This document shows, piece by piece, positions 1-8,883 of a stretch of 64,000 nucleotides of DNA. Where the stretch lies: contig JACKPV010000027.1 of NCBI GenBank assembly GCA_024233305.1, positions 124,001-188,000 on the forward strand, in the 5' to 3' direction. Both the position numbers and the translations under genes were made by a program. The notes below the pieces were generated by a model. The model was not told the DNA's origin. It saw only the letters and a program-made list of their open reading frames with translations, and searched no databases. Source of the DNA: Verrucomicrobiales bacterium. GTDB lineage: Bacteria > Verrucomicrobiota > Verrucomicrobiia > Limisphaerales > J093. Each line of letters starts with the position of its first letter. Position 1 is the stretch's first letter.

Positions 1-72
1 AGAAGATGCGCGTAGCGTTAACCGGAGCCTCCACTTACCAGTAGTCTGCCCGAACTCGCCGCGCCGTTCAAA

Positions 73-759
73 TCACCCCACATCCCTCCCGGACCAATCA
101 TCGGCTACAGCTCCCATTCCCGCCGGGATCAAGCCCCGAGAAGGTTCTGGGACCGTCGTGGCCGCTGGGAGCAGCGGGAGGCCAACAACGAGGACAGCAA
201 GGTAGGCTATCAGAATCCATAGCACGGCGACCATCTGCGGTGCACGCATGGGGTAGCACGCCCCGTCGCGATTAATGTCCTCCGGCGAGGCACAAAACCA
301 AAGCGGAACTTCACATCGATTCTGCAGCTCTTCGCGCCAATCAACTTCATGGATCGCCAGCCGAAGCCACTCATGGGCTGGTCTCGTTTTGGGCAGGTGC
401 TTCCTTTCCTGAATGCGCAGCAACTCGAGCTTTCGGATCGCAGCCATGACCGTTTCTCGTATCAGCTTGGCAAGGACTGTGGCAATCGTAGCAATCGTGC
501 AGGTCATCAACAGAGCCAATATCGGCTGCTTTTCACGTAACTCGGAGAGCATGAGCGCGGCGGCGGCGGCGATCAATGCAGTCTGGTGGGTAATGAACCA
601 CCCCATTCTGGAGTTGATCTGTGTGTGTTCGTAGTGAATCTCCTGCCTGATCGTCTTGTATGACCCCGGCACATCATCGTCCTGGCTGGGCACGATAAAG
701 ACCGGGCAGCAACCGCGTTGCGGGGGAACCCGCCCATCATTGCTCCGCTCGTCACTCAT
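73..759 (-). CDS. Hypothetical membrane protein, three predicted TM helices
   Basis: 228-residue protein of unknown function. Hydrophobic segments are visible at about residues 53-72, 79-100 and 175-198. The first two form a tight hairpin, and the soluble stretch between the second and third is basic and Trp-rich. The N-terminal 50 residues are polar and the C-terminal 25 look disordered. I recognise no family motif. It stands alone: nothing on the same strand lies close, and the next feature to the right is the tRNA gene. The clean pattern of membrane segments separated by charged loops argues for a real gene, but the product cannot be named. Function is unknown. Confidence 0.6.
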   Translation of the reverse strand: MSDERSNDGRVPPQRGCCPVFIVPSQDDDVPGSYKTIRQEIHYEHTQINSRMGWFITHQTALIAAAAALMLSELREKQPILALLMTCTIATIATVLAKLIRETVMAAIRKLELLRIQERKHLPKTRPAHEWLRLAIHEVDWREELQNRCEVPLWFCASPEDINRDGACYPMRAPQMVAVLWILIAYLAVLVVGLPLLPAATTVPEPSRGLIPAGMGAVADDWSGRDVG

Positions 760-1324
760 GCTACCGAGCGATGACGGTGTATCTGGAGCCCCTATTCACC
801 GAGTTCGTCAATGAGACGATCGATAGCCGCCGCCACTGGGCAGCGCGGATGAGGCCCCGACCGGCCCCACCCCGTCCCGAGCACGCCGATCCTGCCACGC
901 AACCTGCGAGCGCCGGATCCGTCGAGGTAACACCAGAGAAGCGACACAGGCCTGCAGAACAGCTCAATTGCCCCCCCAACAGCATGTCGGCAGTAGCCGC
1001 GGCACGAGGTCGCTGGAGACCGATCGGGGCTGTCCAGCGACCCTCGCTCACTTGGCAGAAGTCCCTCACGGACGGCAGCTACGCCCTATACGAACAGAGG
1101 GAGGGACTGGTGCTCTCTGCTCGCACCGAAGGCACGAAGGAAACTGCAGATCTGGAAGGACTAGCGGCTCACGCGAACGGGAGCACAAATCACGCATCCC
1201 GCCACCCAGAGTGCGTTCGTCCGCTTCCAAAGACCACCTCGTTGCGCCAACTGAAACCAAGCGCCACGTCCGCGACCGAACCGCGGGAAGGACCTGTGGG
1301 CTACGCGACCGAACGATGGGGCTT
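760..1324. other. Long intergenic stretch, nothing recognised
   Basis: About 565 bases between the membrane-protein gene and the tRNA. Open frames here have no recognisable protein features, and one runs straight through the tRNA, so none is called. No clear terminator or repeat was seen. Confidence 0.4.
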
Positions 1325-1398
1325 TGGAGCGGGTGAAGGGAATCGAACCCTCGTAGCCAGCTTGGAAGGCTGGAGCTTTACCACTAAGCTACACCCGC
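1325..1398 (-). tRNA. tRNA-Gly (anticodon TCC)
   Basis: Read on the minus strand, the acceptor stem GCGGGTG pairs with CACCCGC. The D-arm contains TAGCTTAGTGGTA, the anticodon loop is CTTCCAA (anticodon TCC), and the T-arm carries GGTTCGATTCC. A discriminator T is followed by an encoded CCA end at 1327-1325. All four stems close, giving a 74-nt gene including CCA. It decodes GGA and GGG glycine codons. It lies just downstream of infA, transcribed in the same direction. Confidence 0.96.
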
Positions 1399-1478
1399 AG
1401 GGCAGGAGGAGAGTAAGCCGGCGAGTTGCATTGTCAATCCCGCGCGTCCGCCGGAACGCCGGGCCACCCGGGAGCGCG

Positions 1479-1694
1479 TCAGCGCAAACGCCAGACGATC
1501 CGGCCCTTGTTCAGATCGTAGGGTGACATCTCCATCTTCACGCGATCGCCGACGCTGAGCCGAATCCAGCGCTTCCGCATCTTCCCCGAGATGGTCGCCA
1601 GAACGAGATGCTCGTTCGGCAGCGCCACCCGGAACATCGTTCCGGGCAACACGGCGTTGATCCGCCCCTCGACCACGATTGGTTCTTCTTTCAT
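1479..1694 (-). CDS. infA: Translation initiation factor IF-1
   Basis: 71 residues, the usual IF-1 length. It is a single S1-like OB-fold domain: an N-terminal strand with VVEGRINAVLPGTMFRV, the LISGKMRK-type loop, and the C-terminal SVGDRVKMEMSPYDLNKGRI block that is nearly universal in the family. IF-1 binds the ribosomal A site on the 30S subunit and cooperates with IF-2 and IF-3 in initiation. The start is the only sensible ATG. It is followed on the same strand, after about 80 bases, by tRNA-Gly. Identification is firm. Confidence 0.97.
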   Translation of the reverse strand: MKEEPIVVEGRINAVLPGTMFRVALPNEHLVLATISGKMRKRWIRLSVGDRVKMEMSPYDLNKGRIVWRLR

Positions 1695-2004
1695 ACACTG
1701 TCAAACCGACTGCCGGACCCGCAAAGTGAAGCAACATCCCGCGGCCCGACGGCGGTGACGCAACCGATAATGAAACGCACTCCGGGACGCACCCGGACCT
1801 CGACGGCGCGAAAAGGTCTTCCCCTGACAACGCCCCCCACCCATTGCCCGCCCTGCCTGGCGCTCCGGCGGAGCAGCGGCGGGAGCCAGCCTGTGGGTTG
1901 CCACTCGAAACAGCAAGCCAGAAGCCCAGAAGCCCGGCCAGACGCGTTCCGACCCATCCGGCCACGTCCGCTCGCTCCAGCCTGCAATCCGCCGGAAACA
2001 CGGC
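1695..2004. other. Upstream region of infA, no gene
   Basis: 310 bases between the stop of the small secreted protein and the start of infA. It must hold the infA promoter, but I see no convincing -35/-10 pair and no hairpin followed by a T-run. Confidence 0.4.
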
Positions 2005-2463
2005 CTACCACAAGAACGATTGCTCCGAGTCGAGCAGGGTTTCCCCTTCCCAAAGCGACACCTTCCAGGCCACCAGCCCGCCCGCCTGTTTGAACTCCCC
2101 GCCGTCCAGCACCAACTTTGCCCAGCGGCTTCCCAGCCACGACGGTTTGACGGCCTGCTGCAGCACCAACGGCTTGTCGCGCGTGGTCTCGCTCGTCACC
2201 AGTTCGACCTTGATCGACAGCGTCTCGGCGTCCACCCGCCGGGCCTTCCATTGAACGTCGAACCGCAATCCATGACAGAGGTCGGGATTGGCTCGCAGTT
2301 CTGCCTGATAAGCGTCGCGATCGTAGAGACTGGGGGACAGGGCATGCCGGCCTTTCGCGTCGAGCAGGTGCGGCAGAACCTTGATGACGCGTCCGGAACC
2401 GGCCCATGCCCCGATGCATAGGTGAAGGCACATGGCGATCATCATGAACCAACCGCTTCGCAT
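2005..2463 (-). CDS. Small secreted hypothetical protein
   Basis: 152 residues. The chosen ATG gives a classical signal peptide (MRSGWFMMIAMCLHLCIGAW, then A-G-S). A longer frame exists upstream but runs through a terminator-like hairpin and would bury the signal sequence. The mature part looks mostly beta-stranded, with regular alternation and several Trp residues, and ends in LDSEQSFLW. No Cys pair or catalytic motif was recognised. It is probably a periplasmic or outer-membrane-associated protein. Function is unknown. The hairpin at 2559-2594 lies about 95 bases upstream of the start. Confidence 0.6.
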   Translation of the reverse strand: MRSGWFMMIAMCLHLCIGAWAGSGRVIKVLPHLLDAKGRHALSPSLYDRDAYQAELRANPDLCHGLRFDVQWKARRVDAETLSIKVELVTSETTRDKPLVLQQAVKPSWLGSRWAKLVLDGGEFKQAGGLVAWKVSLWEGETLLDSEQSFLW

Positions 2464-2550
2464 GGCGCCGACTATCCCCGGTTGCGCCGGGCAGGGCAAT
2501 GACAAAGCCGGGGACGCGGCCGCAGGGTACGGCGCGAGTCGCGCCCACCA

Positions 2551-2594
2551 AAAGAAAAGTGGCGGACCGGACAACCAACAAACCGGTCCGCCAC
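2551..2594 (-). terminator. Rho-independent terminator, minus strand
   Basis: A perfect 12-bp stem, GTGGCGGACCGG with CCGGTCCGCCAC, encloses a 12-nt loop. On the minus strand it is followed directly by TTTTCTTT. On the plus strand no T-run follows, so it should act only on leftward transcripts. No recognised protein gene ends nearby upstream: the PFK-like gene stops about 570 bases away. It therefore probably ends a short non-coding transcript or is an attenuator for the secreted-protein gene. Confidence 0.75.
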
Positions 2595-2706
2595 ACGCTG
2601 ACCCCAACCACTGCAACCAACCAATAACCCTCAGACCTCACGGTGTTCGCTTCGGAACACCACCGAGGGTCGGTCTCTCCAACCATCAACCGGATGGCCG
2701 GATGAC
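2552..2706 (-). ncRNA. Candidate small RNA or attenuator leader
   Basis: The stretch upstream of the terminator is unusually structured. On the minus strand it has a GGTGTTC/GAACACC hairpin nested in an ACCCTC/GAGGGT stem. A run of GGTTG motifs follows, then the terminator stem. A possible -10 (TACTAT) sits at 2719-2714, which would give a transcript of about 155 nt. The -35 is weak. No open frame with protein character is present. It could be a free-standing small RNA or the regulated leader of the secreted-protein gene at 2005-2463. I could not match it to a known RNA family by eye. Confidence 0.35.
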
Positions 2707-3161
2707 TCCTGAAATAGTAGCATTATCGATGCCAACTCCGCTGTCGGTTATTCACAACGAGCCAACCAAGAATCCCTCCAACTCAACGAACATCACGTTG
2801 AGCGGCAACAGGTTGATCCGTTGATCCAGAATTGCAGAGGGCGCTTGCCTGGTGAAAAGCACTCCGGTCCCTTCGAGTCGTCGTTGAACCGGTCTCATCG
2901 TCCGGAGCCGGTCCACCCGGTGACACGTCGCTGGCGGCCGCGATCCAGAGCCTGATCTGCGGGGAAGCCGGCTGTTACCTGTCGGACGCGACGGCACACC
3001 CCGCGACCACCAGAGATGGCGACTCGCGAGGGCGCGGGATCGGGATCGATCCGGCGATCACCCTGCTGGGGACCGCATCAACCCCGGTGGCAATCAGCGC
3101 GTTTCCCGGTGAATCATGCGCCGACCAGGCGCTGGCGACCACGCGTTACCATGGCCACAGG

Positions 3162-4391
3162 TCAGGGGCACGCGGCCACCCGCGACTCGACGGGGACCTT
3201 GGAAAGGGAGGGATACACCGGGAGGCCGCCGTCGTGGTTCAGCTCAATCTGTCCCTGAATGAGGGGGCGGGCGTAGTTCAAAAAGTGGTCGTTGGGCAGC
3301 ATCCCATCCTCGGCGATCCACTCGCGCGGCACGAGGTTTTGCATGTTGACCACGTCAGCCAGCGTGTGCAATCCCACGGTCGCCTTGTAGGGCGCGTTGC
3401 TCTCGCGAATCAAGCGGACGACGAAGCCGGTCTGGCCATTGATGGCGGAGAGCACGGCGTCCATGCCGCACTCGAACGCCTCGTCCACGTCCTTGGCGCT
3501 CGCCAGATGGGCCCCCGAACGCGGCGCATCCCCCAGGACCAGCGCCGCCGCGGTTAGTCCGAGATCCTGCTGCGCGAGGTGCGCCAGCCGGGCCGCTGGT
3601 CCGCATCCGTCGCCCGCCGTCATCTTGGGAAATCCCCAGGCGTCGAGATTGACGCTGTCCGCCACCACCCCGACGCAGTATCCGAACTCCGCCACGATGG
3701 CGCGAATACGCTCCCGCAGGGCATCGGGAGTTACGGGCGCCTCGGGGATCAGCACCAGATGCGGGGCCTCGTTCGGGGCCCGGCGAGCCAGCGCCGTGCC
3801 TCCGGCCACCCAACCGGCGTTGCCTCCCTTCACCTCGACGAAGCAGCACCGCCCCTCGCCATCGGCGGCGGACGCGGCATCGCGGCCGATCTCGAGCACG
3901 GCGGTCGCGCAGCACTTGATGACCGAGCCGTAACCCGGGCTGTGATCGGTGTGGGGCAGGGTGTTGTCCATGGCGGCCGGCACGCCGATCACCCGCAACT
4001 CGTAGGCCCGCCGCCGGGCTTCCTGGTCGATGCGGTGCAGCATGGCCTGACAGGCCCGCCCGCCGGTGCAGAAGAAATAGCGAATGTTGTGGGCGGCGAA
4101 CACCTCGAACAACCGCTCGAAATCCCGCTGCGCCTGTTCGGGATCGGCCGCCGGATCGATGCGATAGCTCGTCGTGCCCAGCGCCGCCGAGGGTGAATAG
4201 CGCAACGCCATGATGGTCTGCTGCTTCTCCTCCTGCAGATCAATCAGCCGCTCCTCCAGGATTCCACGCACCCCGTTGAGCCCACCATAGATCTCTTCGA
4301 TCAATTCCGGGTGTTTGCCGGCCTGGATGATGGCGCCGGCCAAGCTGGCGTTGACGGCACAATTGGCCCCGCCCGACTGGGCGATCAACAT
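3162..4391 (-). CDS. PPi-dependent phosphofructokinase-family protein with degenerate active site
   Basis: 409 residues along the whole length of the PPi-type 6-phosphofructokinase fold: LIAQSGG near the N-terminus, RYSPSAALGTT, ETDHCPGYGS-like HTDHSPGYGS (148-156), HLVLIPEAP (211-219), and C-terminal VPREWI and LNYARPLIQGQ. The family's catalytic positions are changed. The usual GGNDS is GGRAC (110-114), KTIDND is AAMDNT (139-144, keeping only the first Asp), and MGR is KGG (188-190). These normally bind Mg/PPi and fructose-6-phosphate, so canonical activity is doubtful. The ATG at 4391 is chosen because AGGA lies just upstream; an ATG at 4412 is possible. It stands alone. Confidence 0.8.
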   Translation of the reverse strand: MLIAQSGGANCAVNASLAGAIIQAGKHPELIEEIYGGLNGVRGILEERLIDLQEEKQQTIMALRYSPSAALGTTSYRIDPAADPEQAQRDFERLFEVFAAHNIRYFFCTGGRACQAMLHRIDQEARRRAYELRVIGVPAAMDNTLPHTDHSPGYGSVIKCCATAVLEIGRDAASAADGEGRCCFVEVKGGNAGWVAGGTALARRAPNEAPHLVLIPEAPVTPDALRERIRAIVAEFGYCVGVVADSVNLDAWGFPKMTAGDGCGPAARLAHLAQQDLGLTAAALVLGDAPRSGAHLASAKDVDEAFECGMDAVLSAINGQTGFVVRLIRESNAPYKATVGLHTLADVVNMQNLVPREWIAEDGMLPNDHFLNYARPLIQGQIELNHDGGLPVYPSLSKVPVESRVAACP

Positions 4392-4888
4392 GTTTCCTAC
4401 TAGCACAGACATAATAAAACCCGTTTTCCAAGCCTGACCCATCCTCGGGCAATAGCAGGCCTTCCTCACACTTCGGCAGGCGGACCATGCCAATCCGGCA
4501 AGGGGGCTGTCAAAACGATTCCCGGGCGAACCGCCGAAAGTTCCCCGCCCCGATCCGGTGCTGGCCTTCCTCCTCCCGACTCCCCGCCCCCCGCTGACTT
4601 GCGGTTCCTCCCCAGCGGCGCATTTTCCAGGAGACCGGGCGGCGGCTGGAACGTCGTCGTTACCATCATGCCATCGATTCCAAACCCGCGCCTCCACCCG
4701 GCGACCGGACCGCTTCCGCGGCCGGGCGCCCGCGCGTCGGGGGCCATGCTCGGGCTCAGGACCGTCGATGGCGGCACTCTGCAAGGCCGGCCACGCGTGA
4801 CCGCCGGGCTCGAACACGGTGCCTTGATCGGCGTCGAGAGCCGCGAATCCGTCGCCGACCCAACGGCCAGGAAGCCCCCGATGCACTC
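4392..4888. other. Divergent intergenic region
   Basis: About 500 bases between the diverging PFK-like and photolyase genes. Promoters for both should lie here. I see no recognisable gene, repeat or strong operator. Confidence 0.4.
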
Positions 4889-6346
4889 ATGAAGACACCC
4901 GTATTGGTCTGGTTCCGCAACGACCTGCGCCTCGCGGACAACCCGGCGCTTCAGGCCGCGATGGCGGACGAGAACGCCGCGGTTATCCCGGTTTTCATCT
5001 GGGCGCCGGAAGAGGAGGCGGGATGGTCCCCCGGCGCCGCCTCGCGCTGGTGGATGCATCAATCGCTGTGCGCCCTCGAGCAGGCCCTTCGACACCGTGG
5101 TTCGCGCCTCATCATCCGTCGCGGCCCCTCGCTGGCGACGCTGCACGAATTGTGCCGCGAGACCGGCGCCCGGCAGGTGGTGTGGAACCGGCGCTACGAA
5201 CCCGGGATCACCGCCCGCGACGCGGCCCTCAAACAGGCTCTGCGAGCGGCGGCGATCCAGGCCGCAAGCTTCAACGGGAGCCTGCTCCATGAGCCATGGG
5301 AAATCCGGAACAAGAGCGGCGGCCCCTTTCAGGTGTTCACCGCGTTCTGGAAACGCTGTCTCGAAGCGCCTGAACCGCCGTCCCCGCGGTCCGCTCCCGA
5401 ACGACTGGGCACGCCTGCGGACTGGCCTGCCAGCCTGCCGCTCGAAAGCCTGGAACTTGAGCCCCACATCGATTGGGCCGGGGGTATCCGCCGCGCCTGG
5501 ACCCCCGGCGAAGCAGGAGGCGCCCGCGCACTGCAGGGCTTTCTCGATCGCGCCTTCACCGATTACGGCGCCGACCGGGACCGCCCCGATCGGGCGGGGA
5601 CTTCGCGATTGTCGCCGCACCTGCATTTCGGGGAAATCAGCCCGCGTCAGGTTTGGCACGCCGTGAAGCGACATGCGGCGGCCGGCCAGCTGGCGCCCGA
5701 GGACTGGCGCCGCTCCCGGTTCATTGCCGAGGTGGGTTGGCGCGAGTTCGCCCACCACCTGCTCTTTCATTTCCCGCATACCCCGACGCAACCGCTGCGC
5801 GCCGAATTCGCCGGCTTTCCGTGGCGGGAAGACCAGGCGGCGCTCGCAGCGTGGCAACGCGGACGCACGGGTTTTCCGTTCGTGGACGCCGGCATGCGGG
5901 AGCTGTGGGCCACCGGCTGGATGCACAACCGCGTCCGCATGGTGGTCGCCTCTTTTCTGGTCAAGGACCTGTTGATCTCGTGGCAGGAGGGGGCCCGTTG
6001 GTTCTGGGACACCCTGGTGGACGCCGATCTTGCCAACAACACCCTCGGCTGGCAGTGGACGGCCGGATGTGGCGCCGACGCCGCCCCCTATTTCCGGGTC
6101 TTCAACCCCAATGGCCAGGGGGAGAAGTTCGATCCCGAGGGGACCTACGTCCGGCGTTGGTTGCCGGAACTCGACCGCCTGCCAGCGCGTTGGATTCACC
6201 GGCCCGCCGAGGCCCCGACGGGTGTGCTCGAACAGGCGGGCGTGGTGTTGGGACGGGATTACCCGGCCCCGATTGTCAGTCACCACATCGCCCGCAGCGT
6301 CGCGCTGGAGGCCCTGCAACGGATGAAGCGAAACCCAAACCGCTAG
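4889..6346 (+). CDS. phrB: Deoxyribodipyrimidine photolyase (cryptochrome/photolyase family)
   Basis: 485 residues. The N-terminal alpha/beta domain begins with VLVWFRNDLRLADNPAL and covers about residues 1-130. The C-terminal helical FAD-binding domain includes TSRLSPHLHFGEISPRQ, FPFVDAGMRELWATGWMHNR and NNTLGWQWTAGCGADAAPYF (about 383-402), the Asn-rich FAD pocket and the Trp needed for electron transfer. The enzyme splits UV-induced cyclobutane pyrimidine dimers using light. Length and motifs fit class I CPD photolyases rather than the 6-4 type, though specificity cannot be proved here. It is monocistronic and convergent with the secreted-protein gene that ends 50 bases downstream. Confidence 0.93.
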   Translation: MKTPVLVWFRNDLRLADNPALQAAMADENAAVIPVFIWAPEEEAGWSPGAASRWWMHQSLCALEQALRHRGSRLIIRRGPSLATLHELCRETGARQVVWNRRYEPGITARDAALKQALRAAAIQAASFNGSLLHEPWEIRNKSGGPFQVFTAFWKRCLEAPEPPSPRSAPERLGTPADWPASLPLESLELEPHIDWAGGIRRAWTPGEAGGARALQGFLDRAFTDYGADRDRPDRAGTSRLSPHLHFGEISPRQVWHAVKRHAAAGQLAPEDWRRSRFIAEVGWREFAHHLLFHFPHTPTQPLRAEFAGFPWREDQAALAAWQRGRTGFPFVDAGMRELWATGWMHNRVRMVVASFLVKDLLISWQEGARWFWDTLVDADLANNTLGWQWTAGCGADAAPYFRVFNPNGQGEKFDPEGTYVRRWLPELDRLPARWIHRPAEAPTGVLEQAGVVLGRDYPAPIVSHHIARSVALEALQRMKRNPNR

Positions 6347-6395
6347 CCGCAGCCGAGTCCCCCGCAGCGCGCTCCGCTGTCAGCACGGAGACCGA

Positions 6396-7178
6396 TCAGG
6401 GTCGCCCGCCGCCATCCTGCCACCGCCGCCTGGCCCGGCGGTATTCCTCGTCGAAGTCGAGGTTGCGAAGCCGCTCCAATTCGGCCTCCGACTCGAGGGG
6501 GAAACGGATCAGCTTGAAGGTCATCGTGCCGGTGAGTCCCGGAGGCATGTGCCCATGGAATCCGAGTTCGGGCCCGTTCGGACTGCGGATGCCTTCGGTG
6601 GGGACATCGATTCCGCCCGCCACCCGCCAGGTCCCGTCTTCCCGCCGGTAAACGATCCCCAATTCCAACTTCAATTCCGCGGCGCGGCCCGATCCCGAAA
6701 AGGCCAGGCGGGCGGAGGCGTCGGCGTATTCGGAGTTCGTGTTCTCGCCCTTGAGATGCACCAGCCCCACGAGCGGCGGGCCGCCCGGCTGCCTGGGCCT
6801 TGACGCTGCCTCCGGGTCCAGGAAGGTCATGAGGAAAGTCTGCGTGTAGCGGATGCCCGCCTGTTCCCAGACCATGACTCGGAAAGGACTTCCGGGCGTC
6901 TCCCAGCGATCCTCCACCGGCGGCCCCGACGGGAGCCCGAACTGCCAGGTCACAACGCCCCGGTTGTCCGTTGCCGCTGGGACACGGTCGTCCTGCGGCG
7001 CCAGCTGCATCGACCCGTCGGCGCACACCGCGAAGCCGGTCGGCCCCGAAAAACCGGGACACGCAAGGGGAATCGGGGCGCGGGAGCGGGCATCAAGCGC
7101 GGCGGCGGTCTCGTCCGCGGACGCGGCAACCAACACCCACCACGCGCTGCAAGCCGCCTTGAGGAACACGCCCCGCAT
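6396..7178 (-). CDS. Secreted protein resembling an isolated N-terminal beta-sandwich of a glycosidase
   Basis: 260 residues with an N-terminal signal sequence (MRGVFLKAACSAWWVLVAAS). The rest is predicted beta-rich, with CPGFSGPTGF and an alternating EAELKLELGIVYRR-like pattern. It ends in LDFDEEYRRARRRW, a helical linker. In secreted bacterial glycosidases a beta-sandwich is often followed by such a linker leading into an alpha/alpha toroid catalytic domain; here the protein stops right after the linker. That homology is my impression, not proven. The start codon overlaps the stop of the homocysteine methyltransferase gene (TGATG), so the two are translationally coupled, although no functional link is obvious. 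Confidence 0.6.
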   Translation of the reverse strand: MRGVFLKAACSAWWVLVAASADETAAALDARSRAPIPLACPGFSGPTGFAVCADGSMQLAPQDDRVPAATDNRGVVTWQFGLPSGPPVEDRWETPGSPFRVMVWEQAGIRYTQTFLMTFLDPEAASRPRQPGGPPLVGLVHLKGENTNSEYADASARLAFSGSGRAAELKLELGIVYRREDGTWRVAGGIDVPTEGIRSPNGPELGFHGHMPPGLTGTMTFKLIRFPLESEAELERLRNLDFDEEYRRARRRWQDGGGRP

Positions 7179-8053
7179 CAGCCCGCCGCCAGCCGTTTGG
7201 ACAACGCCCGCACGAAAGCCGGATTGGTGCCGCAACAGCCACCGACGAACGCCGCGCCCGCTTCCCGCAACGCCGGCAGATGCGCCGCGAAAGCCTCGGG
7301 CGACGTATGGTAAACCACCTTGCCGCCCTCGACCGTTGGGAGTCCCGCGTTGGCCTTGATCCAGATCGGAAGATCGGTGGCTGCCCGCAACCGGCGGCAA
7401 ATACCCACAAACCCCTCCACCCCCTGGCCGCAGTTCGACCCGATGACGTCGGCGCCCGCCGCGGTCAGGGCTTCCGCCGCCTGCTCGGGGGTCGTGCCCA
7501 TCATGGTCCGATTCTTGTCCTTGCCGGAATCGTATACCATGCAGACCACGACCGGCAGACCGGTCGTCCGGGCGGCCGCCAGCGCCAGCTTCGCCTCCTC
7601 GAGGTCGGCCATCGTCTCGATGACGAGGCCGTCCGCCCCGCCCGTCGCCAGCGCCCCGGCCTGCTCGGCGAAGGCGGCCTGCAATTGCTCCGGACTCACC
7701 TCGCCCATCATCAGCATCTTGCCCGAGGGCCCCATCGAGCCGAACACTTTCGCCGCCGATCCGGCGGCCGTCCGCGAGATGCGGGCGCCCGCCGTGTTGA
7801 TGGCCGCGGCCTGCGCCGCCAGACCGTGTGCGGCAAGGCACAGGGAATTCGCCCCGAAGGTGTTCGTCAGGATCACGCGACTGCCGGCCTCGACGTAGGC
7901 GCGCGCCACTTCCGCCACTCGTTCGGGCGCGGTCAGATTCCAATGATCGGGACACTCGCCGGGGACCAGTCCGCGGGCCTGCAACTCGGTGCCCCAGGCG
8001 CCATCCAGCAGCACGAGCCCGCGACTCAACAACTCCTCCAATGTCGGATGCAT
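7178..8053 (-). CDS. Homocysteine S-methyltransferase domain protein
   Basis: 291 residues, one homocysteine-binding TIM barrel as in the first domain of MetH. It shows LLDGAWGTELQARG near the start, TNTFGAN (63-69), and the three zinc-ligand cysteines in GSNCG (Cys208) and GGCCGTNP (Cys273, Cys274). The ATG at 8053 has GGAG about seven bases upstream. The stop overlaps the next gene by one base. The corrinoid-protein gene lies 137 bases upstream on the same strand. Together they supply the Hcy and B12 modules of methionine synthase as separate proteins, or a corrinoid-dependent methyl transfer route. The folate-binding partner is not in this window. Confidence 0.88.
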   Translation of the reverse strand: MHPTLEELLSRGLVLLDGAWGTELQARGLVPGECPDHWNLTAPERVAEVARAYVEAGSRVILTNTFGANSLCLAAHGLAAQAAAINTAGARISRTAAGSAAKVFGSMGPSGKMLMMGEVSPEQLQAAFAEQAGALATGGADGLVIETMADLEEAKLALAAARTTGLPVVVCMVYDSGKDKNRTMMGTTPEQAAEALTAAGADVIGSNCGQGVEGFVGICRRLRAATDLPIWIKANAGLPTVEGGKVVYHTSPEAFAAHLPALREAGAAFVGGCCGTNPAFVRALSKRLAAG

Positions 8054-8190
8054 GTCAGTTCTCCAAGGCTTCCGGAATGCCGATCTTCCGGCAGAATGGC
8101 TTCCCAAGCCGGGGCAACGGCCGTCGCCGCAGTGGATGGTTGAACCGCCGGCGAGCGGGCTGCCACGGTTGGCCCGGAAATCCGGCGCCT

Positions 8191-8826
8191 CTATTTGCCG
8201 AGACTTTGCCGGGCCAGCGCCACCGCCGCGGGGGCCGTCTCGCTGAATCCATCCGCCCCGATTTCATCGGCAAACTTCTGGGTCAACGGCGCCCCGCCCA
8301 CCAACACCTTCACCTTGTCCCGCACTCCTGCCTGCTGGAGGGCGTCGATGGTCAGTTTCATGGAGGGCATCGTGGTGGTCAGGAGCGCGGACATGGCGAC
8401 GATCTGCGCGTTCTTGTCCTGCACTGCCTGGACGAACTGCTCGGGCGTGACGTTGACGCCGAGGTCGATGACCTCGAACCCACCGCCCTCGAGCATGGCC
8501 GCCACCAGGTTCTTACCGATGTCGTGCAGATCGCCCTTCACGGTGCCGATGGCGACCCGGCCCAGCGGTTCCCTGCCGCCTTCGATCAGTAGCGGTCGAA
8601 GGATTTCGAGCGAGGCCTTCATCGCGCGCGCCGAGATCAGCAATTCAGGCACGAAATACTCGTTGCACTCGAACCGCCGCCCCACTTCGTCCATCGCCGG
8701 CACCATGAACTCGTTGACCAGCGCGAGGGGATCCGCCCCCTCCGCCAACGCCTTCTCCGTGATCGCCCGGGCCGCCTTGTCGTCGCCGTCGATCACGGCC
8801 TCAGAGAGTGCTTTGAAGTCGCTCAT
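8191..8826 (-). CDS. Corrinoid (B12-binding) methyl-carrier protein
   Basis: 211 residues with the two-domain MtaC/MetH-like layout: a helical cap (about 1-85) and a Rossmann-type B12 domain with GDLHDIGKN (98-106). His101 is the lower axial cobalt ligand in the DxHxxG signature. The SALLTTTMPSM and VLVGGAPLT motifs of the fold are also present. It carries the methylcobamide between a methyl donor protein and an acceptor such as the neighbouring homocysteine methyltransferase. Same strand as that gene, so an operon is likely. Its native donor cannot be deduced from the sequence. Confidence 0.92.
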   Translation of the reverse strand: MSDFKALSEAVIDGDDKAARAITEKALAEGADPLALVNEFMVPAMDEVGRRFECNEYFVPELLISARAMKASLEILRPLLIEGGREPLGRVAIGTVKGDLHDIGKNLVAAMLEGGGFEVIDLGVNVTPEQFVQAVQDKNAQIVAMSALLTTTMPSMKLTIDALQQAGVRDKVKVLVGGAPLTQKFADEIGADGFSETAPAAVALARQSLGK

Positions 8827-8883
8827 AGGATGATGGCGGCGAGTATGGAGAGGACCGGCAGCTTCGGCAAGCTCAACCCGAGC

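Noticed and set aside
771..1526. A 251-codon plus-strand frame
   Set aside because: It runs through the tRNA-Gly gene and the end of infA and shows no protein character.
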